Of a stretch of DNA of 64,000 nt, positions 28,279-37,745 are shown piece by piece. A program made the position numbers and the translations under genes. The stretch's first letter is position 1. Each line of letters begins with the position of its first letter. Below the pieces are notes generated by a model. The model was not told the DNA's origin, did no database searches, and saw only the letters and a program-made list of their open reading frames with translations. This DNA is from Cytophagales bacterium (lineage in GTDB: Bacteria > Bacteroidota > Bacteroidia > Cytophagales > Cyclobacteriaceae), in contig JAKSDO010000152.1 of NCBI GenBank assembly GCA_022360055.1, positions 16,286 to 80,285 on the forward strand, read 5' to 3'.

Positions 28279-30084
28279 ATGAGAAAGTTTATTTACGCCC
28301 TACTTACTATAGGAGTACTGACTTTTTATGGTTGCGCTATGAATCAAATGATGAAAATGGCGAAAGACCAGCAGTTAACAGTAGACCCGGATCCGCTTGA
28401 AGTTCATGCAGACAAGGTGAATTTTGAAATATCGGCCGTACTGCCGGTAAAAATGTTAAAACCCAATTTGACTTATTCGGTACAGCCTTCGTATGAGTAC
28501 GCGGGAAAATCTTCTAAATTCGATGAGATTAAGTTTACTGCAAACGAATTCCCAAACAGGGATACGCAACAGCCTAGAGTTTCAGAAAAATTTGAAATGC
28601 CTTACGATTCCGAAATGGATAAAGGCGCTCTTACCATTGTCGGATGGGGAACAAACGATAAGAATGGCAAGAAGAAAGGTCCGACAGAGAAAATGGAGAT
28701 TGCAAAGGGCTTAATCACTACTTCTAAGTTAGTTAAACCAACCTATTACGGCGCATACGTAAGTTACGATTACAAAGACGAAACTGTGGACGGGTGGACT
28801 CCGGAAGAAGAACTTGAGCCTACAAATGTCAATTTCTACTTTTTACAGGGAAGTTCCGTACTTAGATCCTCTGAAAAACGAAGTGATCGGGGTAAATTCT
28901 TCCAGGCTTTCATCGCTGAAAAAAACGTAACAAGAACCGTAACAATCACTGGTACGCACTCTCCTGAAGGCCCGGAACGAGTCAACAGCGACCTCTCCAA
29001 AAACAGAGCTGAAAAAATAGAGGCGTATTACAAACAAATGATGGATCGGTACGATTATCAGGGTGCTGCCGAACAAATAAAGTTTGTGTTGAAGCCCGTT
29101 ATTGAAGACTGGACTGAATTCAAAGCTGCTCTTGAAGATTATGACGGAATCGATCAGGCGGCAAAATCTGAAATTTTAAACATTGTAAACGGATCAGGAT
29201 CATTCGAAGACAAGGAAGATGCACTCCATAAGCTCTCATCATACAAAAAAATATTCGCTGACATCTATCCCGATTTAAGGGCTGCCAAAACTGAAATTTT
29301 AACGGTTATTGAGAAAAGAAGCGATGCTGAAATTTCAGTTCTTGCAAAACAAATTGTAGAAGGTAAACTTCCTGCCGATACCCTTTCTTACGGTGAGTTG
29401 GCTTATGCCGCTTACCTCACTCCGTCGTTAAAGGAAAAAGCTGCCATCTACGAAGCTACGGTTAAGACTTACGACAACTGGGCTGCTCATAACAACCTGG
29501 GCGCTGTTTATTTGCAAATGGCAGTTGCAGGAGAAGGAGACATGAATTCAAATGCTGAAAAAGCTATTACTCAGTTTGAAATCTCCCTGAACAAGAAAAA
29601 CAATGCCTATGCAAAAGGAAATATGGGCAGCGCCGAGCTCATGCAAGGCAATGCTGAAAAAGCCTATGCTTCTGTTTCTGATGCCATAAGCATGAGTCCT
29701 CCGTCAAAAATCGTTTATGGATTCAACGGAACAAAGGGATCGATTGAGATTATGATGGCAAATTATTCAGATGCTGTAAAATCATTGTCCAACGCAACTG
29801 ATAATGCCGACAACTTATTCAATAAGGGATTAGCTCAGGTTTTGGCAAAAGATTATCAAAACGCAATCATTACTTTTGATGAACTTTCCGATAAAGATAG
29901 CGATTATGCCATGGCCTATTACGGGGCTGCCGTTGCTTCATCCAGATTAGGGAAAGGAAGTGATGTCGTTTCCAATGTAAAAAAAGCTATTGGAAGTGAC
30001 CCGGCCCTGAAATCAAAAGTTGCCGGAGATCTTGAATTTGCCAAGTTTGCTTCGGACAGCAACTTCATAGACGCCGTAAAATAA
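28279..30084 (+). CDS. Lipoprotein with OmpA-like segment and TPR repeats
   Basis: A 601-residue predicted lipoprotein (signal 1-18, Cys19 in 'LTFYGCAMNQ'). Residues about 200-255 look OmpA-like: 'VTITGTHSPEGPERVN' followed by 'LSKNRAEKIEAYY' echoes the peptidoglycan-binding loop and helix of OmpA_C. Residues about 400-575 form TPR-like repeats ('NWAAHNNLGAVYLQMAVAG'). So an outer-membrane or periplasmic protein touching peptidoglycan through its centre and other proteins through its C-terminus is likely. It has its own promoter and terminator and thus is monocistronic. The role is unknown. Confidence 0.82.
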   Translation: MRKFIYALLTIGVLTFYGCAMNQMMKMAKDQQLTVDPDPLEVHADKVNFEISAVLPVKMLKPNLTYSVQPSYEYAGKSSKFDEIKFTANEFPNRDTQQPRVSEKFEMPYDSEMDKGALTIVGWGTNDKNGKKKGPTEKMEIAKGLITTSKLVKPTYYGAYVSYDYKDETVDGWTPEEELEPTNVNFYFLQGSSVLRSSEKRSDRGKFFQAFIAEKNVTRTVTITGTHSPEGPERVNSDLSKNRAEKIEAYYKQMMDRYDYQGAAEQIKFVLKPVIEDWTEFKAALEDYDGIDQAAKSEILNIVNGSGSFEDKEDALHKLSSYKKIFADIYPDLRAAKTEILTVIEKRSDAEISVLAKQIVEGKLPADTLSYGELAYAAYLTPSLKEKAAIYEATVKTYDNWAAHNNLGAVYLQMAVAGEGDMNSNAEKAITQFEISLNKKNNAYAKGNMGSAELMQGNAEKAYASVSDAISMSPPSKIVYGFNGTKGSIEIMMANYSDAVKSLSNATDNADNLFNKGLAQVLAKDYQNAIITFDELSDKDSDYAMAYYGAAVASSRLGKGSDVVSNVKKAIGSDPALKSKVAGDLEFAKFASDSNFIDAVK

Positions 30085-30105
30085 ATTATTCTCAAACATA
30101 TTTTG

Positions 30106-30137
30106 AGCCCTCTCAGTTTTGAGAGGGCTTTTTTTTT
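30106..30137 (+). terminator. Intrinsic terminator of the OmpA/TPR gene
   Basis: AGCCCTCTCA and its complement form a ten-base-pair stem with a short loop and then a run of nine T's. Confidence 0.95.
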
Positions 30138-30179
30138 GAAATCAAAAAGGCAATACTTTTTGTTATATCCAATAATGTA

Positions 30180-30187
30180 TATTTTTG
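30180..30187 (+). promoter_or_regulatory. -7 promoter element of pdhB
   Basis: TATTTTTG matches the consensus; a TTG lies about 17 bases upstream. The start codon is 25 bases downstream. Confidence 0.55.
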
Positions 30188-30211
30188 CGTTCCTTAAAAA
30201 ATTAAAAAAGA

Positions 30212-31189
30212 ATGGTTGAAAAGCAATTCAGAGAGGTTATTAGAGATGCGATGTCGGAAGAGATGCGTCGCGATCCCAACGTGTTCCTGATGGGTGAAGA
30301 AGTAGCTGAATACAATGGAGCATATAAGGCAAGTCAGGGGATGTTGGATGAATTTGGACCTGAAAGAGTTCTGGATACTCCAATATCTGAATTGGGATTT
30401 GCCGGACTGGGAGTAGGCGCCGCTATGAATGGATTAAGGCCAATCATTGAATTTATGACATTTAATTTCTCCTTAGTCGCCATAGACCAAATCATTAATA
30501 GCGCTGCGAAAATAAACTCGATGTCGGGCGGATTATTTACCTCACCGATTGTTTTTGGAGGACCGACAGGTAATGCAGGGCAACTTGCAGCACAACATTC
30601 GCAGAATTTCGAAAATTGGTATGCAAATACTCCCGGATTAAAAGTTATTGTCCCTTCTAATCCGTATGATGCCAAAGGGCTCTTGAAAACGGCCATACGG
30701 GACAATGATCCTGTAATTTTTATGGAATCCGAATTGATGTACGGAGATCGGGCCATGATTCCGGAAGATGAATACCTGCTCCCCCTTGGTGTTGCCGAGG
30801 TAAAAAAAGAGGGAAAGGATGTAACATTGGTTTCTTTTGGTAAAATGATGAAAATTATCGATCAGGCATCGGAAGAACTTCAGAAAGAAGGTATTTCGGC
30901 TGAGGTTATTGATCTGAGGACGGTTCGTCCGCTGGATTATCCGGCAATCGTTAATTCCGTAAAGAAAACGAACCGGTTGGTAATCGTTGAAGAAGCCTGG
31001 CCGATGGCCTCCATTTCAACAGATATTTCTCACCATATTCAAAAAAATGCTTTTGATTATTTGGATGCACCGGTCGCAAGGGTAAACTCCATGGACGTTC
31101 CTTTAGCGTATTCATCAACTTTAATTGAAGCTTCACTTCCTAACATTAAAAGAACGGTGGAAGCCGTCAGATCCGTGTTGTACCTTTAG
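30212..31189 (+). CDS. pdhB: Pyruvate dehydrogenase E1 beta subunit
   Basis: Part of the ThDP-dependent E1 that decarboxylates pyruvate for the dehydrogenase complex. The 325 residues start 'VEKQFREVIRDAMSEEMRRD' and contain 'GEEVAEYNGAYKASQGM', the 'DTPISELGFAGLGVGAAM' segment and the transketolase C-terminal domain (about 200-325). Length and sequence fit PdhB rather than the acetoin or branched-chain paralogues. pdhA and pdhC are not in the window; separate loci are common in Bacteroidota. Confidence 0.94.
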   Translation: MVEKQFREVIRDAMSEEMRRDPNVFLMGEEVAEYNGAYKASQGMLDEFGPERVLDTPISELGFAGLGVGAAMNGLRPIIEFMTFNFSLVAIDQIINSAAKINSMSGGLFTSPIVFGGPTGNAGQLAAQHSQNFENWYANTPGLKVIVPSNPYDAKGLLKTAIRDNDPVIFMESELMYGDRAMIPEDEYLLPLGVAEVKKEGKDVTLVSFGKMMKIIDQASEELQKEGISAEVIDLRTVRPLDYPAIVNSVKKTNRLVIVEEAWPMASISTDISHHIQKNAFDYLDAPVARVNSMDVPLAYSSTLIEASLPNIKRTVEAVRSVLYL

Positions 31190-31194
31190 ACGTT

Positions 31195-31374
31195 TTACCA
31201 ATCGCAAATAGACTCTAAATATTCTGGCGGTCCGTCGCGAAACCAGTCATCAAGCGGATCAATTCCCTTTAACTGTTGCCCTCTCATGCGGGATACGGCA
31301 ATATACTGGCCAATTCAGTTCCGAGCATGTTGGTCCGGACCCGCACAGGAGATAACCGCTTTATTGATTTTCAT
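31195..31374 (-). pseudogene. Short interrupted frame, possible gene remnant
   Basis: A 59-codon frame from an ATG at 31374 to a TAA, broken by one in-frame TGA at 31315-31317 (codon 20). The first part starts MKINKAVISCAGPDQ, weakly like the N-terminus of sugar-phosphate nucleotidyltransferases; the second part contains RMRGQQLKGIDPLDDWF and ends in GPPEYLESICDW. The amino-acid mix is protein-like on both sides of the stop. It may be the fused ends of a deleted gene, a decayed gene, or chance. I do not recognise the second half. Confidence 0.35.
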
Positions 31375-31475
31375 TGTAGCAAGGTTTTAATATCAAAGCC
31401 TAAAAAATAATCGGAACCAAACAAAAATACTGAAAATACAATTCGGTCCCCGGGTTTTAAATTTGCTTTTACACG

Positions 31476-32573
31476 CTAAAGCTTAGAAGTAGGTAAACTG
31501 AAATAAAAGGTACTTCCCTTTCCAAGTTCGCTCTTCGCCCATATACTACCATTATTGATTTCTATAAACTCCTTGCACAGGATAAGCCCCAAGCCGGTCC
31601 CTTTTTCTTTGCTGCTACCTATTGATTTCGGGTTGATGTCAATTCTAAACAGTTTCTTTAAATCCCCTTCCTTCATGCCAATACCGTTATCTGAAATGGA
31701 ATATGTTACAAAATCTTTAAAAATCTTTGCATTTAAAATGATTTTCCCCCCAATATTGGTGAATTTTATGCTGTTGCTAATCAGATTTCTTAAAATAGTC
31801 TTTATCATATTGCCATCTGCAAAAGCATGTATATGCTCTTTTACTTTCGATTGAATTAAGATATCCTTGGTTTTTGCATTGTTTTCATTTAGCTCCAACA
31901 CCTCATTTGTGATCGCCTTTAAATCAAGCAATTCCGGATTGAAGTTTATTGATCCGGTCTGTGACCTGGACCATTCAAGTAAGTTTTCAAGCAGGAGTCT
32001 TCCGGATTTCGCCGATTCGTTTATAAGGTTGGCTAATTTGATCGCATCCTCTCCGTGTTCGGATTCTATTTCTCGCTGTAATACCTCGCTGAGGCCGAGC
32101 AATTGATTTAAAGGACTCCTTAGATCATGGGCTATTATCGAGAAAAATTTATCTTTAGTGGCATTCAACTCTTTCAGATTTCTTTTTTGTTGCTGCAATT
32201 CCAGGTGAGTTTTTACCCTTGCAAGTAATTCAGCTTTATTGAACGGCTTGGTGATATAATCAATACCGCCAACTTCAAATGCTCTGGTGATACTCTCAAT
32301 ATCAGTCTTTGCCGTTAGAAAAATTATCGGAATATCCTTTGTTTCGTTGTTAGATTTGAGCCTTTGGCAAACCTCAAAACCATCCATTTCCGGCATCATG
32401 ATATCCAAAAGAATTAAATCAAAATCAGCTCTTTTTACGTGATTCAATGCAGCTTTACCGTTCAACGCATAATTGATCTCATATCCAACCTGTTTCAGAA
32501 AATTAGCGACAAGCTGAATATTTTTGGTAACGTCATCTACGATCAGTACTTTCCTGGGATTTTCTTTATTCAC
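31476..32573 (-). CDS. Response-regulator/histidine-kinase hybrid
   Basis: Cytoplasmic 365-residue signalling protein: an N-terminal receiver (about 8-125) with acceptor Asp57 in 'LILLDIMMPEMDG' and Lys109 in 'YITKPF', then a HisKA domain with His149 in 'IIAHDLRSPLN' and a HATPase (about 250-365, 'ISDNGIGM', 'KGTGLGL'). REC-kinase proteins of this sort can take phosphate from a partner kinase and change their own kinase output. It starts 10 bases after the giant PAS kinase stop, so they form one unit. No DNA-binding domain is seen in either protein, so their output goes elsewhere. Confidence 0.93.
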   Translation of the reverse strand: MNKENPRKVLIVDDVTKNIQLVANFLKQVGYEINYALNGKAALNHVKRADFDLILLDIMMPEMDGFEVCQRLKSNNETKDIPIIFLTAKTDIESITRAFEVGGIDYITKPFNKAELLARVKTHLELQQQKRNLKELNATKDKFFSIIAHDLRSPLNQLLGLSEVLQREIESEHGEDAIKLANLINESAKSGRLLLENLLEWSRSQTGSINFNPELLDLKAITNEVLELNENNAKTKDILIQSKVKEHIHAFADGNMIKTILRNLISNSIKFTNIGGKIILNAKIFKDFVTYSISDNGIGMKEGDLKKLFRIDINPKSIGSSKEKGTGLGLILCKEFIEINNGSIWAKSELGKGSTFYFSLPTSKL

Positions 32574-32583
32574 TTGATTTTCT

Positions 32584-35500
32584 TTATAGGGAATTCTTTA
32601 ATTCGGCTATTAACTCCGGATAAGACTTCAATACATCATTCATATTATCAATGTCAAAGTTCTTAGCATGCATCACCAGTACATCGCTGAAAGATTGAAG
32701 AGATTTAAGGTTGTATTCCAAACCAATGCTCTTCATACCCTGTGCAAATTCTTCGATTTCGGCGAATGAAGAAGTTATCAATGAAGATTCCCATTTTTTG
32801 TAATGTTTTCCCTCCAACAGTTTGACAACCTTTGATACTACCTCTTTATCTAGTACTTCCAAACTCGGATCGGAGCTATCTGAAATCTCATTTTGCCAGT
32901 TAATTTGAAAATGCGTACTGACAGTTTCTACCAGTTTCGGCAAATAGACCGGTTTAGTTTGCACATCGATAAATTCTCCGAGATATTTATCATCAATTCC
33001 GCCCATTGAAGAAATTCCGATGATTGGAGCGGATTTAAATTTGTCGGTGGCACGGATCATCTCCAGTTCGTTCTCCAGGGTGCGCTCATCGATAATTTCC
33101 ATAATTATCAAATCCACCTTTTCAACCTGCGCTATTTCAATATTTTCAAGGCTTTCACTTTCAATAATCGTACATTTGGATTGAAGAAATACTGCTTTAA
33201 TCAACTTTCGATTAGATATTTCTTTGTCAATAATCAAGATCACAACATCTTTCAGCGCGGGGCTTTCAAACCTCAAAGTTTTCTCAGGTTTGTCTGCTGC
33301 CTTCTCAAGAGTTTTTGAGATGTCAATGTCTTTTAGCAAGACTTCAAACCTGCTCCCTTTGCCGGGATCACTCTCCAACAATATGTCGCCTTTAAAAAGC
33401 TCAACCAATCGCTTTGTAATTGCCAGCCCCAATCCGGTGCCCTGAAACTTCTTTTTATCCTGATCATCCTGTTGCCTGAAAGATTCAAATATGGATCCCT
33501 GAAGATGTCTGGGAATCCCAATCCCGGTGTCCTCAACTACGATTGATATGGTTGCTTTATTGTAATTATTCCTGCTATCGATCCGCTTTGCACTCAGGCT
33601 GATTTTACCCCTGTCTGTAAACTTTACGGCATTGTCAACAAGGTTTAATAATACCTGCTTGATTCTCAATTCATCCAATATTAAGGCTTTAGGAACTCCC
33701 TTATCGATTGCAAACGAATAATCCAGTCCTTTCTCAAGCGCCCTGAGCGAGAATATATGCTTGATTTCTTCAAAAACAGAAAATAGGTTTACCGGAGAAA
33801 GATTGATGCTCATTTTTTTTGCTTCGATTTTCGACAAGTCAAGAATATCATTAAGCAAGTTGAGCAGGGTATTTCCGCTTGATTTGATTGACTGTAAATA
33901 TCCCTTGAGTACCGGGTCCTGTATTCTGGAATATAGCAAATCACTAAATCCGAGAACAGCATTCATCGGAGTGCGAATTTCGTGCGAGATGTTCGCTAAA
34001 AACGAACTTTTCGATCTGTTGGCTTTTTCGGCTTCTTCCTTCGCCAGCTTTAACTCTTCTTCCGCCGCTTTGTTTGCCGTAATGTCAGTAATTACCGCAG
34101 CATATCTTGAGGGGTTCTCTTGCTCATCATAAACGGTGCTTTCCCTGTACCATATCCATTTTTGAATATTATTTTCCGATTGAACTCGAAATTGCATATC
34201 CAGAGATTCCTGCCTGCCCTTTCGATAATTATTCAGTTCAGGGATCACCCATTTTTTATCTTCAGGGTGGAGCAGTTTCAATGCATTGAGCGGATTATCC
34301 GTATACTGTTCAGGGCTGATTCCAAGGATATTTCGCAGATTAGGACTCACATATAATATTTCGTTCGTTACGCTTATCAGTACCAGGGCATCCTGGCTTC
34401 TTTCTGCCAGCTCCCGAAATTTCTCCTCGCTTTCTTTTAAGGCTTCCTCGGCGGTAACACTGTCTGTAATATCCCTGATAATAGCAATCACTTCGTCCTC
34501 CTTACTCGTGCGCAGTCTGGTTTCATAGTAAAAGGGAATACCGTTCACTTCCAGCTTGTAATTATAGGTTTGCATCTCTCTTGTATCGACTGCCAACTGC
34601 AAATAAGTATAGAATTTATCACTTAACTCTCCGGGAAATACTTCTGAAAACGGCCTGCCAATAAATCGATCCGCAGACAATAATAACCTATTCGTATCCT
34701 CGGTATATATTGCCTTGAAAAACCCATCGCTGGAAAATACGAATATTAAATCTGGAATAATTTTCAAAAGTACTTTCTGGTGCATCTCACTGGCCTTGAG
34801 TGCGCGCTCAGCTTCCACGCGTTTTGAAATATTATGAGATAATGAGATTACGGAATGCACATTGCCGTTATCTTTCAGGATCGGAAAAATTATTTCGTTA
34901 AGTATCAGGGTGCCTTGACTTGTGCTCCAGATATCTTCTTTTCCGTCAAAATCGACTTCAATTTCGTGGTTTATGGTTTTCCTGGATCTGTAAACTTTAC
35001 GATATACCCGATCAAGTCCCTTATCTATCGATTGTTGATTTGTGAGAATATTGAATCTTTCATGCGTGGTATTCCTACTTTCTATGCCCAATAGTTTTCG
35101 TTGTGTTTCATTTATTCTGGCCGTATATCCATGTTCATCAAATATTTGCAATCCTATCGGAAGATTGTCAATAATACTATCGAGGTACCTTTTACTCTGA
35201 TCCAGTTCTATAAGTGCATTTTTCCGCTGGGTGATGTCCTGAATGGCACCGATAACTTTACACAAATTAACATTACAATCTTCTTCTATAAGTTGTAATT
35301 TGTCTAAAACCCATTTCACTTTTCCATTTGATGTTCGAATTCGATATTCGAGATCAATTATTTTCTCCAATGACAATTTTACCAAACCGGGTAAAACAAC
35401 ATTTTTAAAATCTTCTTCCAGAATAAGCGAGTACCATCCCGCTCCTTCCTGACTTATTTCTTTCAGCGTATAGCCGGTTAGCTTTACAAGTGATCCGCTG

Positions 35501-37647
35501 GTCCACTCTAATTTCAAATGATTTGACTGAATCGCCGCCGAATAGACAAAATCATTTGTAAGCTCCGAAATTACCCGGTGTCGTTCTTCGCTTAGTTTTA
35601 ATGCCTCCCGGGTTTTTTTCTCTTTTGTAATATTCTCTTTTATCGCCAAATAGTGGGATATCTGTTGTGTGTCGTCAATTATTGGGGAAATAATGGCCTT
35701 TTCCCAAAAAAAGGACCCCGATTTTGTTTTATTCCTGAATACTCCCTCCCATGTCTTACCGGAAGAAATGGTATCCCAAAGATTTTTGTAAAATGCTTTT
35801 GAATGATTTCTGGTCTTTAATATCCTCGGGTTTTGACCTTTTACTTCTTCCTCCGTATAACCTGTGGTTTCACAGAAAGACTTATTTACATATTCAATAC
35901 TTCCGCTCTTATCCGTTATAACGATGCTTGAAGGACTCTGATTTATAGCGGTGTTTAATTTTCGGATCTCAAGTTCGTTTTGCTTCCGTTTAGCGATGTC
36001 CCGAAATGCAGTCACCTTCAGCGGTTCATCTTCTTCAATTACAGTTCTTGTTTCAAGTTCTACGGGGATTTTCCTCCCCAATTTAGTAATGGCACTGGAT
36101 TCGTACGGGCTGGATTCGTCCTCTTTAATTAGATTTATAAAGACCTCTTTCGATTCAGCCCCGGCAAACAACTTAACAAAATCCTCACCGATCAATTCTT
36201 TCCGGCTGTACCCCAACATATTGAGAACCCTCTCATTACAATCAAAAATTTTCCCGTTTTGATGAAGAATTATGCCCTCAAGGGAAAGATCGGAAAGCTT
36301 TTTGTATCGATCTTCACTTTCTTTCAATGCCTGCTCCGCCTCTTTCTCTCTTGTAACATTTTCAACTATTCCGACCAGGGATTCAGGTCTGCCTCTTTCA
36401 TTTTGATAGGCTGAAACATTAAGTTTCACCCAAATTGATCTTCCTCCTTTTTTTATTAATCTCTTTTCGATCAGATAAGACGGAATAGTTCCGTCTAGCA
36501 GGTCCTGAAGAAGTGGAAGTTCGAGATTCAGGTCGTCCGGATGTGTAAACGCTTGAAAATTCAAGTGTCTAAGTTCTTGACCCGAATAACCCAACATTTC
36601 GGAAAAGGCCGGATTGAACGATTTAAGGTTTCCGTTATGTGAGGTAAGTACCAAACCAATATTTGATCCTTCAAAGATTCTTCTAAGCCGCTGATCACTA
36701 ATTTCTCGACTTTTTTCTTCGATCCCGCTTCGTATGCAGTTGGTTATCGGGGCAATTGCCGACCGGATCAGAGCAATTTCATCTTCCGGCCACAACACAC
36801 GATCCTTTGATACGGAGCACATCAAAAATCCCCAATACTCACTTTTAATAATGATTGGAAGAATCAGTACTTTCTTGATATTAATTATCTCCAATAAGGA
36901 CCTTTCTTTCTCAGAAAAAGCCGAAACTTCGCTACATATGATCTTGCCCTCGGATAATATTTTCAACCAACGTTCAAAATTTGGACGATATGGCATCATG
37001 CTAAAGAGCGAATTATCTAATTGCGCACGTGTCTGCTCTAAATTCCACGCACTTATCTGAGACATCAGTAGGTTTTCCTGATAATCATATTTATTCTCAA
37101 ACAGGGCTACCCGGCAAGATTTGGTTACTTTTCCGATCAATCCCAATACTTCTGTAATATTTCGCTCATAAGAAGCATCGCGCATGAACAGATTTTGAAT
37201 CTTGATAATTGTTTCCAGATAATTTTCCTTCAATCCTCGCTCGTCAGGGTACTTATCCTCAATTTGGTGATCAACGAAATCCAATAAAAAAGATATCTCG
37301 ACCTTTCTCATAGATTTTGATACCACCCGGAAGAAACGCAAATTTCTTACAATAACGGGGGGAAAATCTCTTTTGAAATTTGTAAACAAAATTACATTGA
37401 TTTTTAAATCATGGAAGTGCTTGATGATTTGCGAAAGCTGCTGTTCATCTATTGTAAACAACAGTTCATCATCCATGACAATAACATCGTTGGGAGTTAA
37501 GCCCTGATCATAAATATGAAGCAGACTGTCAAATTGATAGATACTCCTTGCATATCGATGTCGCTTGATAAACTTTCTGAGATTTTTACAGAACGATATA
37601 CTTTTTGAAAACAGAAAATACCTTATCAATTTTACTTCACTCGCCAT
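32584..37647 (-). CDS. Giant multi-PAS hybrid histidine kinase
   Basis: A 1687-residue protein without membrane segments. In order: a receiver-like N-terminal part (about 5-130; Asp59 in 'VIVMDDELL', Lys111), a GAF domain (about 155-310), seven PAS modules (about 320-435, 445-555, 560-680, 685-810, 815-945, 950-1070, 1070-1195), HisKA with His1222 in 'ISHEIRTPMN', HATPase (about 1270-1445; N1335/N1339, 'DTGIGIP', 'GTGLGL'), and a C-terminal receiver-like domain (about 1467-1575). In the last, the phospho-acceptor is Glu1517 ('LIIMEII') while Asp1474, Ser1546 and Lys1565 are kept. A helical tail (about 1600-1687) follows. It should sense several cytoplasmic cues. It is upstream of, and nearly touches, the REC-kinase gene. 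Confidence 0.93.
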   Translation of the reverse strand: MASEVKLIRYFLFSKSISFCKNLRKFIKRHRYARSIYQFDSLLHIYDQGLTPNDVIVMDDELLFTIDEQQLSQIIKHFHDLKINVILFTNFKRDFPPVIVRNLRFFRVVSKSMRKVEISFLLDFVDHQIEDKYPDERGLKENYLETIIKIQNLFMRDASYERNITEVLGLIGKVTKSCRVALFENKYDYQENLLMSQISAWNLEQTRAQLDNSLFSMMPYRPNFERWLKILSEGKIICSEVSAFSEKERSLLEIINIKKVLILPIIIKSEYWGFLMCSVSKDRVLWPEDEIALIRSAIAPITNCIRSGIEEKSREISDQRLRRIFEGSNIGLVLTSHNGNLKSFNPAFSEMLGYSGQELRHLNFQAFTHPDDLNLELPLLQDLLDGTIPSYLIEKRLIKKGGRSIWVKLNVSAYQNERGRPESLVGIVENVTREKEAEQALKESEDRYKKLSDLSLEGIILHQNGKIFDCNERVLNMLGYSRKELIGEDFVKLFAGAESKEVFINLIKEDESSPYESSAITKLGRKIPVELETRTVIEEDEPLKVTAFRDIAKRKQNELEIRKLNTAINQSPSSIVITDKSGSIEYVNKSFCETTGYTEEEVKGQNPRILKTRNHSKAFYKNLWDTISSGKTWEGVFRNKTKSGSFFWEKAIISPIIDDTQQISHYLAIKENITKEKKTREALKLSEERHRVISELTNDFVYSAAIQSNHLKLEWTSGSLVKLTGYTLKEISQEGAGWYSLILEEDFKNVVLPGLVKLSLEKIIDLEYRIRTSNGKVKWVLDKLQLIEEDCNVNLCKVIGAIQDITQRKNALIELDQSKRYLDSIIDNLPIGLQIFDEHGYTARINETQRKLLGIESRNTTHERFNILTNQQSIDKGLDRVYRKVYRSRKTINHEIEVDFDGKEDIWSTSQGTLILNEIIFPILKDNGNVHSVISLSHNISKRVEAERALKASEMHQKVLLKIIPDLIFVFSSDGFFKAIYTEDTNRLLLSADRFIGRPFSEVFPGELSDKFYTYLQLAVDTREMQTYNYKLEVNGIPFYYETRLRTSKEDEVIAIIRDITDSVTAEEALKESEEKFRELAERSQDALVLISVTNEILYVSPNLRNILGISPEQYTDNPLNALKLLHPEDKKWVIPELNNYRKGRQESLDMQFRVQSENNIQKWIWYRESTVYDEQENPSRYAAVITDITANKAAEEELKLAKEEAEKANRSKSSFLANISHEIRTPMNAVLGFSDLLYSRIQDPVLKGYLQSIKSSGNTLLNLLNDILDLSKIEAKKMSINLSPVNLFSVFEEIKHIFSLRALEKGLDYSFAIDKGVPKALILDELRIKQVLLNLVDNAVKFTDRGKISLSAKRIDSRNNYNKATISIVVEDTGIGIPRHLQGSIFESFRQQDDQDKKKFQGTGLGLAITKRLVELFKGDILLESDPGKGSRFEVLLKDIDISKTLEKAADKPEKTLRFESPALKDVVILIIDKEISNRKLIKAVFLQSKCTIIESESLENIEIAQVEKVDLIIMEIIDERTLENELEMIRATDKFKSAPIIGISSMGGIDDKYLGEFIDVQTKPVYLPKLVETVSTHFQINWQNEISDSSDPSLEVLDKEVVSKVVKLLEGKHYKKWESSLITSSFAEIEEFAQGMKSIGLEYNLKSLQSFSDVLVMHAKNFDIDNMNDVLKSYPELIAELKNSL

Positions 37648-37691
37648 TTTAAGCCTCCGGTTTTACCAAACGGTATTTGTTGCGAAAATTT

Positions 37692-37699
37692 CAAACATA
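37692..37699 (-). promoter_or_regulatory. Possible -7 element of the giant kinase
   Basis: Minus-strand TATGTTTG matches TAnnTTTG 45 bases before the start codon; the -33 element is unclear. Confidence 0.4.
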
Positions 37700-37745
37700 A
37701 TTTACTGAAAACACTTATAAAATATCAATTTGCTTTCGTAAACTC

